From a virus, in the IMG/VR virus record IMGVR_UViG_3300028883_000005, positions 1-64,000 of that record: 64,000 nt of DNA, one strand, 5' to 3'. The number at the start of each line of letters is the position of its first letter. The stretch's first letter is position 1. The position numbers and the translations under genes were made by a program. Positions 46,896 to 55,367 of the stretch are shown in pieces. The notes beneath the pieces were generated by a model. The model ran no database searches. It had not been told where the DNA came from and saw nothing but the letters and a program-made list of their open reading frames with translations.

Positions 46896-47515
46896 ATACT
46901 TTAATCTCTTCTTTTAATGAGCTAAAAGAAGCCTGGTCTAAAAAGATGAATACTCTTTCGGACTCCGAGGAAGACCTTAAAAAAGCTGAAGAGGAGAAAA
47001 TTTCTCTGGAGGAAAGAGATATCAATATAAAAAAAGTAAGGGCCATACTTCAAGATATAGCTTATAAAACACAAAAGAACTTAGAGTTTCATGTATCTTC
47101 TTTAGTTACCACCTCTTTGAAGCATGTAGACATAGAGTGGCCGGATTATGAAATAGAATTTGTGAAGAGAAGGAACACAACAGAATGCGATGTGTTCTTC
47201 GTAGAAAACGAGAGAAAGCAACATCCCTTAGATGAAGGGGGAGGTGGGGCTTGTGATGTAGCCGCTTTCTCTCAGCTAATAAGCTATTGGACCCTCAAAA
47301 AGAATAATCCTATTTTTATCTTGGACGAGCCCTTTAGAAATGTAAGCCCAGATTTACAAGATAGAATATCTGACATGCTAAAAATGCTCTGCAAAAAATT
47401 AAAGCTTCAGATTTTGATGGTAAGTCATGCTGAAGATGTAAATATTGCTGCGGACAGAACTTACGTGGCAACCAAAGAAGGAGATGTTTCGGAACTTAAG
47501 ATTTTAACTAATTAG
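46889..47515 (+). CDS. Rad50/SbcC C-terminal half (signature and Walker B), 208 aa
   Basis: After a coiled-coil start (1-50), GGGGACDVAAFSQLISYW takes the place of the ABC signature, Walker B is IFILDEPF (D146, E147), and VSHAED is the H-loop. These are the C-lobe parts missing from the protein at 43926. The two halves would have to meet in trans to make the ATPase. Confidence 0.78.
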   Translation: MVDTLISSFNELKEAWSKKMNTLSDSEEDLKKAEEEKISLEERDINIKKVRAILQDIAYKTQKNLEFHVSSLVTTSLKHVDIEWPDYEIEFVKRRNTTECDVFFVENERKQHPLDEGGGGACDVAAFSQLISYWTLKKNNPIFILDEPFRNVSPDLQDRISDMLKMLCKKLKLQILMVSHAEDVNIAADRTYVATKEGDVSELKILTN

Positions 47516-47525
47516 GAGGTGTGCG

Positions 47526-47933
47526 ATGTCAAAATGGGTAATGTTGATTTTAGTGATTATGATAGGATCTCTGTCTTCTCTGGCTTTTTGTAACGATAGA
47601 GATTCCAAATGGGTTACACCCTCTGAGCCGGGATGTAAAGATCAGTATCGATGGTCAATGGACAAAAACAAGGCTGGTCAAGAATTTATGATCATTGATA
47701 CTGCCCAAGACCTTCTTAAAGAAACTATGGTTTTGGAGAGGATGCAAGATGTGGTTAAAAAGGGCACCAAACTAGGAATCTCTCTATTTGGTAAGTTCTC
47801 TAACCATAGTGAAACCCAAAAGGTTCTGATATCTAGGAGGCAGATTCTTGTTTTCAAATACCCTCTGCCAATGACCTGGACCGACTACCAAAAGGATATC
47901 ATATCCTTGCTCAAGAAACACTTATGTAAATAG
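47526..47933 (+). CDS. Exported protein with signal peptide, 135 aa
   Basis: Signal peptide WVMLILVIMIGSLSSLAFC, with a Cys at the likely cleavage point (AFC), though not a clean lipobox. The mature part is alpha/beta with a basic helix end. AGGAGG before the ATG. Periplasmic or membrane role; family unknown. Confidence 0.6.
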   Translation: MSKWVMLILVIMIGSLSSLAFCNDRDSKWVTPSEPGCKDQYRWSMDKNKAGQEFMIIDTAQDLLKETMVLERMQDVVKKGTKLGISLFGKFSNHSETQKVLISRRQILVFKYPLPMTWTDYQKDIISLLKKHLCK

Positions 47934-47941
47934 GAGGAATT

Positions 47942-48277
47942 ATGACATCCATCGTTTGTTTTTTAGTGAGGGGGTTAGGCCATATTATAGGTGAGGACGG
48001 AGGAAAGGCCCACCACAAAGTTAATATTAGATATCCAGGTCTGGTGATACCAGTAAATTCCGAAGGCAGAGAGGCCTACTATCTGCAGTCTATTATACCT
48101 GGCTTTATGAAAGACCCCTCCACCATCGCACGATCCTTCAATGTACCTGCTGAGGATATAATTATGAAAGGAGATATAGATCCAGATATGGAAAATTTGT
48201 ACATCTCATGGAAAGCAGAGCAAATCCGAAAATGGTCGGGTCTTATAATTTCAGGAGGTCCTAAGCGGGCACAGTAG
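47942..48277 (+). CDS. Hypothetical protein, 111 aa
   Basis: Last gene of the plus-strand block; its end overlaps the end of the opposing glycosyltransferase by 17 bases. AGGAGG before the ATG. Mixed alpha/beta, no family recognised. Confidence 0.55.
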   Translation: MTSIVCFLVRGLGHIIGEDGGKAHHKVNIRYPGLVIPVNSEGREAYYLQSIIPGFMKDPSTIARSFNVPAEDIIMKGDIDPDMENLYISWKAEQIRKWSGLIISGGPKRAQ

Positions 48278-49211
48278 ATTCATCTATCAACCCTTTAGAG
48301 GCAGCTTTTTGCATCCATTCATTAATTGTCATCACTTGCCTAGATTCAATAAGCTGCCTCTGTTTCCACCCTTTCTTTAAAACATCATTCATAATATCAT
48401 CTAGCACGTTTGGTCTACCTTTAGCGATATTCCTAAAAGATTTAAGAACCTCCACTCCACCAAAAAGATAATGAGCTAAAAATCTATTTCTAAGAGAATC
48501 ATCGTAGTTACTACTATATCCTCTTTTTTCACCATGATGGGCGAGACTCCCTTTATTCCAAATCCATTTTTTCTTCCCCAAGACTGCCAGTGTGTAATTC
48601 ATAAAGTGCTCTCCACCAGAGTAAATTCCGAACTCAGGATTCCACCCTCCTGTAAGATCATAAATAGATTTATGAATCATCATACCACAAGTTGACATAC
48701 AAGGCACCTCATAAGGAGTATCAGATTCTCTATACCCTGTAAATCTGTAATCAAAGAAAGCCCCTTTATCCAAGAGAAATTTGTAAATAAGTTTATGCGG
48801 TTCTAGAACCTTATAGTTAATAGGGAGATGAATAGTTCCATCTAATTCTTCCCAATTTTCTTTATAGTATTTAAACATAGAATAAATAGAGTCTCTGGTA
48901 GGAACAACATGAGAATCACAAAAGAGTAGAAATTTTCCAGAGCTTTTACTAATGCCCATCCTTTTAGCGTTCCAATGAGAAAGTTTGGTTTTGTACTCTA
49001 CATATCTAAGCCAAGAACAAACACCAGCACCTGCTCTGACAGCCTCTCCGGATTTATCCTCAGATCTATCCACATAGCCGTCGGCATAGTTATCTACAGC
49101 AATGATCTCAAAATCAACTCTTCCTAACAGCTCCTCTGCTATACTGCGAATTGTAAATATCACTTGAGGATACTCATTCACGAATGGGATTATAATAGAT
49201 AGTTCTGCCAT
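48261..49211 (-). CDS. Family 2 glycosyltransferase, 316 aa
   Basis: SIIIPFVNEYPQVIFTIRSI opens a GT-A fold, FEIIAVDN follows, LLFCDSHVVPT carries the metal-binding D-x-H, and GGWNPEFGIYSGGEHFMNY is close to the acceptor/catalytic block of polypeptide GalNAc-transferase-like GT2 enzymes. It stands apart from the cluster upstream by repeat R4. Converges with the plus-strand block. Confidence 0.78.
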   Translation of the reverse strand: MAELSIIIPFVNEYPQVIFTIRSIAEELLGRVDFEIIAVDNYADGYVDRSEDKSGEAVRAGAGVCSWLRYVEYKTKLSHWNAKRMGISKSSGKFLLFCDSHVVPTRDSIYSMFKYYKENWEELDGTIHLPINYKVLEPHKLIYKFLLDKGAFFDYRFTGYRESDTPYEVPCMSTCGMMIHKSIYDLTGGWNPEFGIYSGGEHFMNYTLAVLGKKKWIWNKGSLAHHGEKRGYSSNYDDSLRNRFLAHYLFGGVEVLKSFRNIAKGRPNVLDDIMNDVLKKGWKQRQLIESRQVMTINEWMQKAASKGLIDESTVPA

Positions 49212-49262
49212 TTCCTTTAGTCCTTATTTATTGTTTAATTTCACAAGCTTACAGTAAATTTT

Positions 49263-49326
49263 AAGACGGGCTCTAAGCATGAATTCTGCACGATTTTTAG
49301 TGTCTTAATGCATTAGTATGCATTAA
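49263..49326 (-). repeat. Dispersed repeat copy R4
   Basis: Reads on the minus strand with the genes: ATGCATACTAATGCATTAAG, then GTGCAGAATTCATGCTTAGA and GCCCGTC. It separates the GT2 gene from the sulfotransferase. With R5 it flanks a six-gene block in direct orientation. Confidence 0.85.
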
Positions 49327-49334
49327 ATTTATAC

Positions 49335-50003
49335 CTATAAGCGATAACCATATTTATAAGCTACCTTCTTCAATTGAAGGGCTAGCCTTTTGTTTTCAGA
49401 TTTCAGATCTTCAAAGGTTAATTCCGGATTAAATATTTTTCTTTTAGGGGTAGTGTGAACTTTTTGGCCTAGACTTTGTATTTTTTGATACATTTCTTCA
49501 GAATATTTTAGATTCACTCCCTTGCAGAACTTATTTACTTTACCTTTATATTTAAAATCCTCAACCTTAATTGTATAATCAAAATTATAATTCTTTTTAC
49601 ATTCCCTATTCCAAATTATCCACCAAATTAAAACATAAGAAGGAGTTCCTGACAAGTGGTTGTATTGAGGAAAGCCTCTTCTAAAAATATCTAACCCAGA
49701 TCTTTTTCGGGTTAAATCTATATTATACATCGAAGAGATAACCTTAACAGGATTCCTGACTAGATGAATATACTTCACATCATGACCTGCCATAATTTTA
49801 TGGGTAGCTCTAGATCTATCTTTTTCACCTAAATACCAAGAACAGATGCCATTTTTGTTGAACCCTTCATGACCCACCTTATAACCTAAAATCTCAAAAA
49901 CCTTAGTCATATAAAGGGTTCCGCTTCTTCCGCACCCAACCACCACAAACTTTTTAACTTTAGGGTCTTTAGATAGCTTATTTAGATTAGGTATCATCCT
50001 CAT
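49335..50003 (-). CDS. Sulfotransferase-family protein, 222 aa
   Basis: VVGCGRSGTLYMTKVF (22-37) is the 5'-phosphosulfate loop of PAPS-dependent sulfotransferases, and IHLVRNPVKVISS (79-91; R83, S90) is the 3'-phosphate-binding motif. A catalytic acidic or His residue is not certain. It probably sulfates a glycan built by the neighbouring glycosyltransferases. Start overlaps the previous stop (ATGA), with AAGG upstream. Confidence 0.72.
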   Translation of the reverse strand: MRMIPNLNKLSKDPKVKKFVVVGCGRSGTLYMTKVFEILGYKVGHEGFNKNGICSWYLGEKDRSRATHKIMAGHDVKYIHLVRNPVKVISSMYNIDLTRKRSGLDIFRRGFPQYNHLSGTPSYVLIWWIIWNRECKKNYNFDYTIKVEDFKYKGKVNKFCKGVNLKYSEEMYQKIQSLGQKVHTTPKRKIFNPELTFEDLKSENKRLALQLKKVAYKYGYRL

Positions 50004-50656
50004 GGTACCTTACTCATCTCCCTTCTGTATATTTCTTTCTCTTTGTTCATTAAATATCTAATTTCCATATTAGATCTTAAGGTTTCCCCTACTTTATGAG
50101 TGATTGGATTATATAAATCTTTAAACCAAAAGTATTTATTCCTCTTGGTAAAGTTCCAAATCCAATCGTCTCCGCAAAAGAACTTTAAAGAGGACGGAAT
50201 ATGTGGTATTTTCTTCACCAAAGAGTTTCTAATCGTAAAAGCCCATCCTTCTCTTTTCTTCATTCCCTTAATCTTAACTTCAGGTGTTACGGTAGATAAA
50301 GCGGACTTTGAGGTGACATTAGGGCAAATAACCCCTGCTCTGGATCTTATATTAAAGCATTTTTCTATCTTATAGAAAAATAAAGGTGTGATTTCTATAT
50401 CATCGTTCAAGATTGAAAGATGATTTCCTTCTTTACACTTTCTAAGTCCATAATTCCAAGCGGGGTTCACTCCTACATTTTTCTTGGGTGTTACTATTTT
50501 AACAGGGTATTCATAAGCCCTAGAGAAATTTAAAGCTTTCTCTGAGTTATTAATTACAGTTACCCTATAAGGTAAGGTTTCGTTTTTGTTTATCTGGGAC
50601 AGAACAGCTAGGACTAGGTCTTCATTCATAGTAGGTATTAGAACTTCTATGCTCAT
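50000..50656 (-). CDS. Glycosyltransferase (GT2-like), 218 aa
   Basis: IEVLIPTMNED, VTVINNS, KNVGVNPAWNYGL and LSILNDDIEIT (the DxD-like site) form the GT-A core; FFCGDDWIW is the later acidic block. Donor and acceptor unknown. Overlaps neighbours on both sides by one to four bases. Confidence 0.72.
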   Translation of the reverse strand: MSIEVLIPTMNEDLVLAVLSQINKNETLPYRVTVINNSEKALNFSRAYEYPVKIVTPKKNVGVNPAWNYGLRKCKEGNHLSILNDDIEITPLFFYKIEKCFNIRSRAGVICPNVTSKSALSTVTPEVKIKGMKKREGWAFTIRNSLVKKIPHIPSSLKFFCGDDWIWNFTKRNKYFWFKDLYNPITHKVGETLRSNMEIRYLMNKEKEIYRREMSKVP

Positions 50657-51387
50657 TATATCTTTTCCCAGCAGGTGAAGTGTTGAGGGTTTCCAGACTT
50701 ACGCCATCCATTTTCTTCCATCCATTTTCTTCCTATATCTTCTAAACAAGGAGGTGCCTCCTGGGGGTGGTAAATTCCAAACCTCCATTGATTTAAATAA
50801 TCACCCATCCATCTTCCTTTTATTTGTTTCTCAGGATTATGAACAGGATCTATTCTAGCTATAGCCCCTTTAGCAAAAGCTGTCCTGTTTAGAGAAGGAT
50901 GACCACACCACCCTGCAGCACCTTTATCTGCTTGAGGGCACTCAAAAAACTTACCGTTCCATAAAAAGAAATGCTTCCAATTCTTTAAGTGTTCTGAAGT
51001 AGATCTAAATTTACTCAATCTCAGATGAGCTAGAGTTATATTATCCTCCATTATTTCAATCATTTCATTGAAATCTAGTTTTCTTTTTAAGAGCCAATCT
51101 TCTTCTAAATGAAATAAATAAGGAGCCCTAGCTAAATTCCATACGGTTAGGAAGGCTTTAGGAAAAAAAGCTCTACTAGGGCGAGTGGCTTTGATCTCTT
51201 TGAAATATTTAGAACATACCCTAATAACATCCTTATAGCGGTTATTTTCAGATCCTACAGGGTCTATATTAATTACCAATCTTAGATCACCTGAAAACCC
51301 TGAGAATAGGTTTTCAAAAAAAGACTCTAAAGTTCTATCGATTAGCTCTGGTCTCCAGGTGGCGGTCATAGTGACATCTACTTTCAT
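50656..51387 (-). CDS. Glycosyltransferase-like protein, 243 aa
   Basis: VTMTATWRPELIDRTLESFF, LRLVINIDPV, and a FHLEEDWLL acidic site match a GT-A fold; FKEIKATRPSRAFFPKA links them. Later SKFRSTSEHLKNWKHFF and WCGHPSLN blocks may shape the acceptor pocket. AAGGTG precedes the ATG; overlaps the next gene (ATGA). Confidence 0.6.
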   Translation of the reverse strand: MKVDVTMTATWRPELIDRTLESFFENLFSGFSGDLRLVINIDPVGSENNRYKDVIRVCSKYFKEIKATRPSRAFFPKAFLTVWNLARAPYLFHLEEDWLLKRKLDFNEMIEIMEDNITLAHLRLSKFRSTSEHLKNWKHFFLWNGKFFECPQADKGAAGWCGHPSLNRTAFAKGAIARIDPVHNPEKQIKGRWMGDYLNQWRFGIYHPQEAPPCLEDIGRKWMEENGWRKSGNPQHFTCWEKI

Positions 51388-51971
51388 TTCTTCACCTTTT
51401 CAAATATTGCTGCATTTTTATGGAAAGCCTCTATTCCTGGCTTAAGAGCCCAAGGACTTAAATACTTTTTGAATAAATTTGTAAGAACAGGTCTGTACTC
51501 ATATCCTTTATTTCTAAACTTTTCTATCCAGTACTCCAAAGGTTGGCAATTTACATGATAATGGCCCTTTTGACCAGGAGGTGCGGCGGAAAGGATTAGT
51601 TTATCAGACAATTTAATCAAATTGTCTACTAAAATATCAGAGTACTCCTTCTCTATATGCTCCATTACTTCTAAGCAAGAGCAGAGGTCCATGCGGAGGA
51701 GGCCTTCTAGAGGCTCTCTCAGGTCTCGTATTAGAATATTATCTGTCATTCTAAATTCCCAACAATGAGTGCTGCCTTCAATTCCCCAAGAATAGTGACC
51801 TCTGCGGCCCATTTCAAACACCAAATCTCCAGTAGCACACCCTACATCTATATAAGAGAAAATATCTGGGTATAATTTCTCGAAGGCGTCTGCTACATGG
51901 AGTGCTCTCCAATTGAACTTATACCTTCTGGTAAAGAAAGCCCGTTTATAAATATCCACCAAAGGCTTCAT
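51384..51971 (-). CDS. SAM-dependent methyltransferase, 195 aa
   Basis: SYIDVGCATGDLVFEM is motif I, DLCSCLEVMEHI matches the post-motif region, and LILSAAPPGQ follows. It is the paralogue of the methyltransferase at 1881-2435 (shared CATGDLV and LSAAP). Within this cluster a sugar or small-glycan O-methylation is likely. Overlaps the glycosyltransferase upstream by 26 bases. Confidence 0.72.
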   Translation of the reverse strand: MKPLVDIYKRAFFTRRYKFNWRALHVADAFEKLYPDIFSYIDVGCATGDLVFEMGRRGHYSWGIEGSTHCWEFRMTDNILIRDLREPLEGLLRMDLCSCLEVMEHIEKEYSDILVDNLIKLSDKLILSAAPPGQKGHYHVNCQPLEYWIEKFRNKGYEYRPVLTNLFKKYLSPWALKPGIEAFHKNAAIFEKVKK

Positions 51972-53067
51972 TGCTATACCTCTCTTTGATAAAATCCAGA
52001 GAAGGTGCTGATTCTCCGAAACTAGAAAACAATCTGCCCATCGTAGGAATTAAATAATCCGACCCTGATGTCTTATTATACCAACTGGTGGCTTTGTTAC
52101 GATCTTTAGGACTGTAATGCTTTAGAATGTCTCTAAACAAACGGGCTACGGAACCGAAATCGTCTTTATTTTTGGGAACGGTACAATACTTTCCATAAGT
52201 GATATAAGGAGAATGATAAGCAGGTGTTCCTATGATTAATTGACAGCCGCATCTTAAGGCTTCAATAGGTCCTCTATCGTTTTGGCCTGAAGTGCCTAAA
52301 TGAACGAACACTTTAGAAGAGTTGAGAATTACATTTAGATCTGATCTAGGAACCATACCAGGCATGTCAACACCAAGGTCTTTGGCTAAACCCAAAATTT
52401 TGTTTGTTTGGGTGCTATGACGAACAGCCCCAGGCATTATACATTTAGGAATTTTACCGTATATTTTTTTGTACTCCTCTAGAGCTCGAATTGTTCTCCA
52501 CTGACCTTTTCTATCGTGTATAAAACTAGCACCTATGCAAAAGTCATATATAGGATTAGATTCTGGTATGAATCTAAATATTTCTTCGTGAACTGGTTTA
52601 GAGAAAGGGAACCAGAGTCTGTTTTCTGTATCTATTCTCAGTTCCAAATCTAAATCGTCTAAAATAGCATCCCACCAGGGCCATCTTTGTCTTCCTGTGT
52701 TAGCTGCATAAAGAACTAACCAGTGCTTTCCCTTCTTAGAGGCTAACCAATCATGCCAACCTCTAAAGCCCCCTCGAACAAACAAAACATCTCCTTTTCT
52801 TAGAACTTTATCTACTTCGGAGATGTGGGGCACTACAAACCCTAAATTACCATTGAGTTTGAATCTTCCGCATCCTCTAGAAGATTCTATTATCAAAAGC
52901 ATATCTTTAATGAATCCTTTAGCCTTCATTTCTTTTAGCATCCAGTAAAGGCCTTCGGACTCTAAGCCACCGTTGTCTAGATACTTATTTTGGGCAGTAG
53001 CTTTGGGATTCCAAGTAGGAATATCATTAGTTCCACCGGTGGTCATAAACAAAAACACTACTCTCAT
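51946..53067 (-). CDS. GT-B (GT4-like) glycosyltransferase, 373 aa
   Basis: GASFIHDRKGQWRTIRALEE and the C-terminal KVFVHLGTSGQNDRGPIEAL with CGCQLIIG form the donor-binding half of GT4 enzymes. The N-terminus is a Rossmann-like domain starting at the ATG at 53067 (ATGA overlap); an ATG nine bases upstream lies too close to its AAAGG. Confidence 0.7.
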   Translation of the reverse strand: MRVVFLFMTTGGTNDIPTWNPKATAQNKYLDNGGLESEGLYWMLKEMKAKGFIKDMLLIIESSRGCGRFKLNGNLGFVVPHISEVDKVLRKGDVLFVRGGFRGWHDWLASKKGKHWLVLYAANTGRQRWPWWDAILDDLDLELRIDTENRLWFPFSKPVHEEIFRFIPESNPIYDFCIGASFIHDRKGQWRTIRALEEYKKIYGKIPKCIMPGAVRHSTQTNKILGLAKDLGVDMPGMVPRSDLNVILNSSKVFVHLGTSGQNDRGPIEALRCGCQLIIGTPAYHSPYITYGKYCTVPKNKDDFGSVARLFRDILKHYSPKDRNKATSWYNKTSGSDYLIPTMGRLFSSFGESAPSLDFIKERYSNEAFGGYL

Positions 53068-54326
53068 TCTACCCATCCTTTAGATTCTTCAAATAAAGGT
53101 TTATACTCTTTAAGGTACAACCTATCCCAATTATACTTTTGACGAATGAAAGATTTAGATCTGATAGATTTATCCGTGAGCATCTGAGAAACAACATCTC
53201 TAGCTATCGCAGGATAGTACTCGTCTCCCATTGTATTGTCATAGTTTCGATTAAACGACCCAAAATCAAAAAATAAAGCGTTTCCTCCAGATATCTCTTC
53301 GAGCATCTGTAAAGATTTATTTAATACTAAAAGAACACCTCCTGACAGGCAAGCTTCTGGGAGTACCAATCCAAAAGTCTCTTCCCTAGTTAGAAATACA
53401 AATAAATTACTTAGAGAGAATAACTCTCTAACCATACGTTTAGGTATGCCTATTTCATATTTTGGAGGGTCAAAATCTGAGGTAAAAACAACTTCTTCAT
53501 TTGGTATCAGACCTCTGCATTTAGCTTCCCATTTAAACTTTTTTATATCTTCTTTCCTAGTGAGAACCGTGGCCCATTGATTTGCAACCACTAAACAAAC
53601 AGATAAACCTAGAGACTTAATAGCCCCGAATATCTGCAGAGTCTCTGATAGTCTCTTTGCGGATAATCTATCGCAAGAAGCGGGGTATATTTGAACAACA
53701 TCCGATTGCATTACTTTAGGATAGGCAGATATAAACTTTCTGGTGGGATCGCTAAAGTCAAACCATGTTCTAGGGTCTTTTATATGATGTATACATCTAG
53801 TATCATCAAAAGTACCTCTATATTGTTTAGCTACATGGTTTCTATCGGTATTGTTAGGATATACAATTTTATGATTAGGTCTTAAAATTGAGATTAAATG
53901 CCAATCTAAGTTTCTAGAGGGGATACTATGCACCCAATGAAGCCATCTGGTAGAGGGTAGATTAGCAGATGCTTTTCTTACCCCTAAACAATAAGGTAAG
54001 AACCATCCTTGAAACATTAAATCATGAGTTATAACAATATCTATTTCATTTTCTTTGATAAAAGATTCTAAAACAACACCTGTTTTAATTGCTTCCTTTT
54101 GGTGCTCTTCTGTGATTTGTGAACAGCTGGAGTAATCTCTTAGATGGAAAAAAGGAAGGATTTTATGCGAGTCTATATCCTCACCGTGGTAGTTCTCATT
54201 TACTACGAGAAACACTTCGTGACCATAAGAGGATAACATTTCTATTTGATCGGAAACAATGCCTGTTAAGGAATTACCAGGATTAAACTCCATGAAATTT
54301 GTTAAGATTGCTATTTTTTCTTTCAT
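53064..54326 (-). CDS. GT-B (GT4-like) glycosyltransferase, 420 aa
   Basis: LFVFLTREETFGLVLPEACL is the E-x7-E donor site of GT4; GNSLTGIVSDQIEMLSSYGHEVFLV is the N-terminal pattern. The frame continues upstream into repeat R5, giving a false extension; the ATG at 54326 with GAGG five bases before it is preferred. First gene of the sugar block. Confidence 0.75.
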   Translation of the reverse strand: MKEKIAILTNFMEFNPGNSLTGIVSDQIEMLSSYGHEVFLVVNENYHGEDIDSHKILPFFHLRDYSSCSQITEEHQKEAIKTGVVLESFIKENEIDIVITHDLMFQGWFLPYCLGVRKASANLPSTRWLHWVHSIPSRNLDWHLISILRPNHKIVYPNNTDRNHVAKQYRGTFDDTRCIHHIKDPRTWFDFSDPTRKFISAYPKVMQSDVVQIYPASCDRLSAKRLSETLQIFGAIKSLGLSVCLVVANQWATVLTRKEDIKKFKWEAKCRGLIPNEEVVFTSDFDPPKYEIGIPKRMVRELFSLSNLFVFLTREETFGLVLPEACLSGGVLLVLNKSLQMLEEISGGNALFFDFGSFNRNYDNTMGDEYYPAIARDVVSQMLTDKSIRSKSFIRQKYNWDRLYLKEYKPLFEESKGWVE

Positions 54327-54361
54327 AAGGCCCTCAAGGCTAATGATTGTTTTAGCAGTTT

Positions 54362-54393
54362 GCTTAGAGCCCTTTTTAAGACGGGCTCTAAGC
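54362..54393. other. Perfect 11-bp inverted repeat at the R5 boundary
   Basis: GCTTAGAGCCC (54362-54372) and GGGCTCTAAGC (54383-54393) are complementary, with a 10-base spacer. The second arm belongs to repeat R5; the first is an extra inverted copy of the repeat end found only here. Confidence 0.75.
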
Positions 54394-54437
54394 ATGAATT
54401 CTGCACGATCTTTTTGCTACTAATGCACTTGTATGCA
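54378..54437 (-). repeat. Dispersed repeat copy R5
   Basis: Reads on the minus strand: TGCATACAAGTGCATTAGTA, GTGCAGAATTCATGCTTAGA and GCCCGTC. The first 45 bases nearly equal R2. It lies upstream of the sugar block whose other end is marked by R4. Confidence 0.85.
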
Positions 54438-54443
54438 GCTAAA

Positions 54444-54668
54444 TTATACCTCTTTGTTCAAGAAAGGCTCCGAAGCTTTCCTGCGTCTAACTTCAGAGAT
54501 GGCTAGCTGCATCTCTTCACTTTCAATGAGAGAAGGAAGATCCTCAATCTTCACTTCGATGCCGTCACCCAAAAAGTAAGAGATCAAATCGGCTGTAGCG
54601 ATCAAAGCACCAGCTACTGCCAACGATGCCTCCGCCCCCAACTCTATTTTTTCCGCTACACTCGTCAT
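54444..54668 (-). CDS. Small protein with hydrophobic segment, 74 aa
   Basis: ATG at 54668 behind GGAGG (seven bases). ASLAVAGALIATADLISYFL is hydrophobic enough for one membrane span or a buried helix; the rest is acidic then basic. It neighbours the lysis-type genes, so a holin-like role is possible. Confidence 0.5.
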   Translation of the reverse strand: MTSVAEKIELGAEASLAVAGALIATADLISYFLGDGIEVKIEDLPSLIESEEMQLAISEVRRRKASEPFLNKEV

Positions 54669-54691
54669 TTTGTCACCTCCCGTTAAAGAGT

Positions 54692-55357
54692 TTATTTGGT
54701 GGTGATGATAATAGTCATCGCTTTTTGAATCAATTTGTTTCTCATCATCCTCCATTCTTCAGAACTTGCTCCGGCGGCTACAGCGTCCGTGGTGTCGATG
54801 GCAAGCTTCCAGTCTTTCAAGATAACACTTGCATCATCTAGAATTTTATTTACTTCGGTTACCCACTTGATTACTGTAGGATCGTTATAGGTAGCTTCCG
54901 GTAAAATCTCTAGCTGCTCTGCTACCCTGTTGTTAGCTTCCTTAAGAAAAGCAGTAGCTTCCAGATAAACCCCTTTGTTCACATCTAAAGCAGTACCACC
55001 CTGCTCCGCAATCTGCTGTGGAATGGTTTTATTAACACCACTACAACTTATAAAAAGCAGAGGTGCTGCAATAAATACAACAATACACAAGGCATGTACA
55101 AGATAAATAAGAGATATCGAAGAGGATCCTTCTTGAGATTTTTTATATAGCTCTTTTCCTTTAGACCACGCAGCCGCCACCCCTGCTATCAAAATACCAA
55201 AATTTGATAGGAACTGGGTTGCTGAATCTATCAGCGTTTTTTGGTCCTCTTCACTAACCTCGATGTTGAGAGCTTTTAAGAGCAGAGACACTACTGCCAA
55301 TAGAACAATCCCCACCCTTCCCTGAGCCAAGCTTTTAAGTAAACTATCGGTTTTCAT
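54692..55357 (-). CDS. Multi-span membrane protein, possible holin-spanin type, 221 aa
   Basis: Three hydrophobic segments (GIVLLAVVSLLLKAL, FLSNFGILIAGVAAAW, IYLVHALCIVVFIAAPLLFI) followed by SCSG, which looks like a lipobox in the middle of the protein, and then a 115-residue soluble helical part. The first two segments look like a phage holin; the part from about residue 80 looks like a separate lipoprotein or spanin. A fusion of two lysis proteins is one reading. AAGGAGG before the ATG. Next to the endolysin gene. Confidence 0.5.
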   Translation of the reverse strand: MKTDSLLKSLAQGRVGIVLLAVVSLLLKALNIEVSEEDQKTLIDSATQFLSNFGILIAGVAAAWSKGKELYKKSQEGSSSISLIYLVHALCIVVFIAAPLLFISCSGVNKTIPQQIAEQGGTALDVNKGVYLEATAFLKEANNRVAEQLEILPEATYNDPTVIKWVTEVNKILDDASVILKDWKLAIDTTDAVAAGASSEEWRMMRNKLIQKAMTIIITTK

Positions 55358-55367
55358 AGCTCCTCCT

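Noticed and set aside
54327-54395. Upstream start for the glycosyltransferase
   Set aside because: The extra 23 residues come from repeat R5; the ATG at 54326 has a proper ribosome site.
740-54437. Dispersed repeats as a CRISPR array
   Set aside because: Copies are 5-20 kb apart on both strands, without spacers or cas genes.
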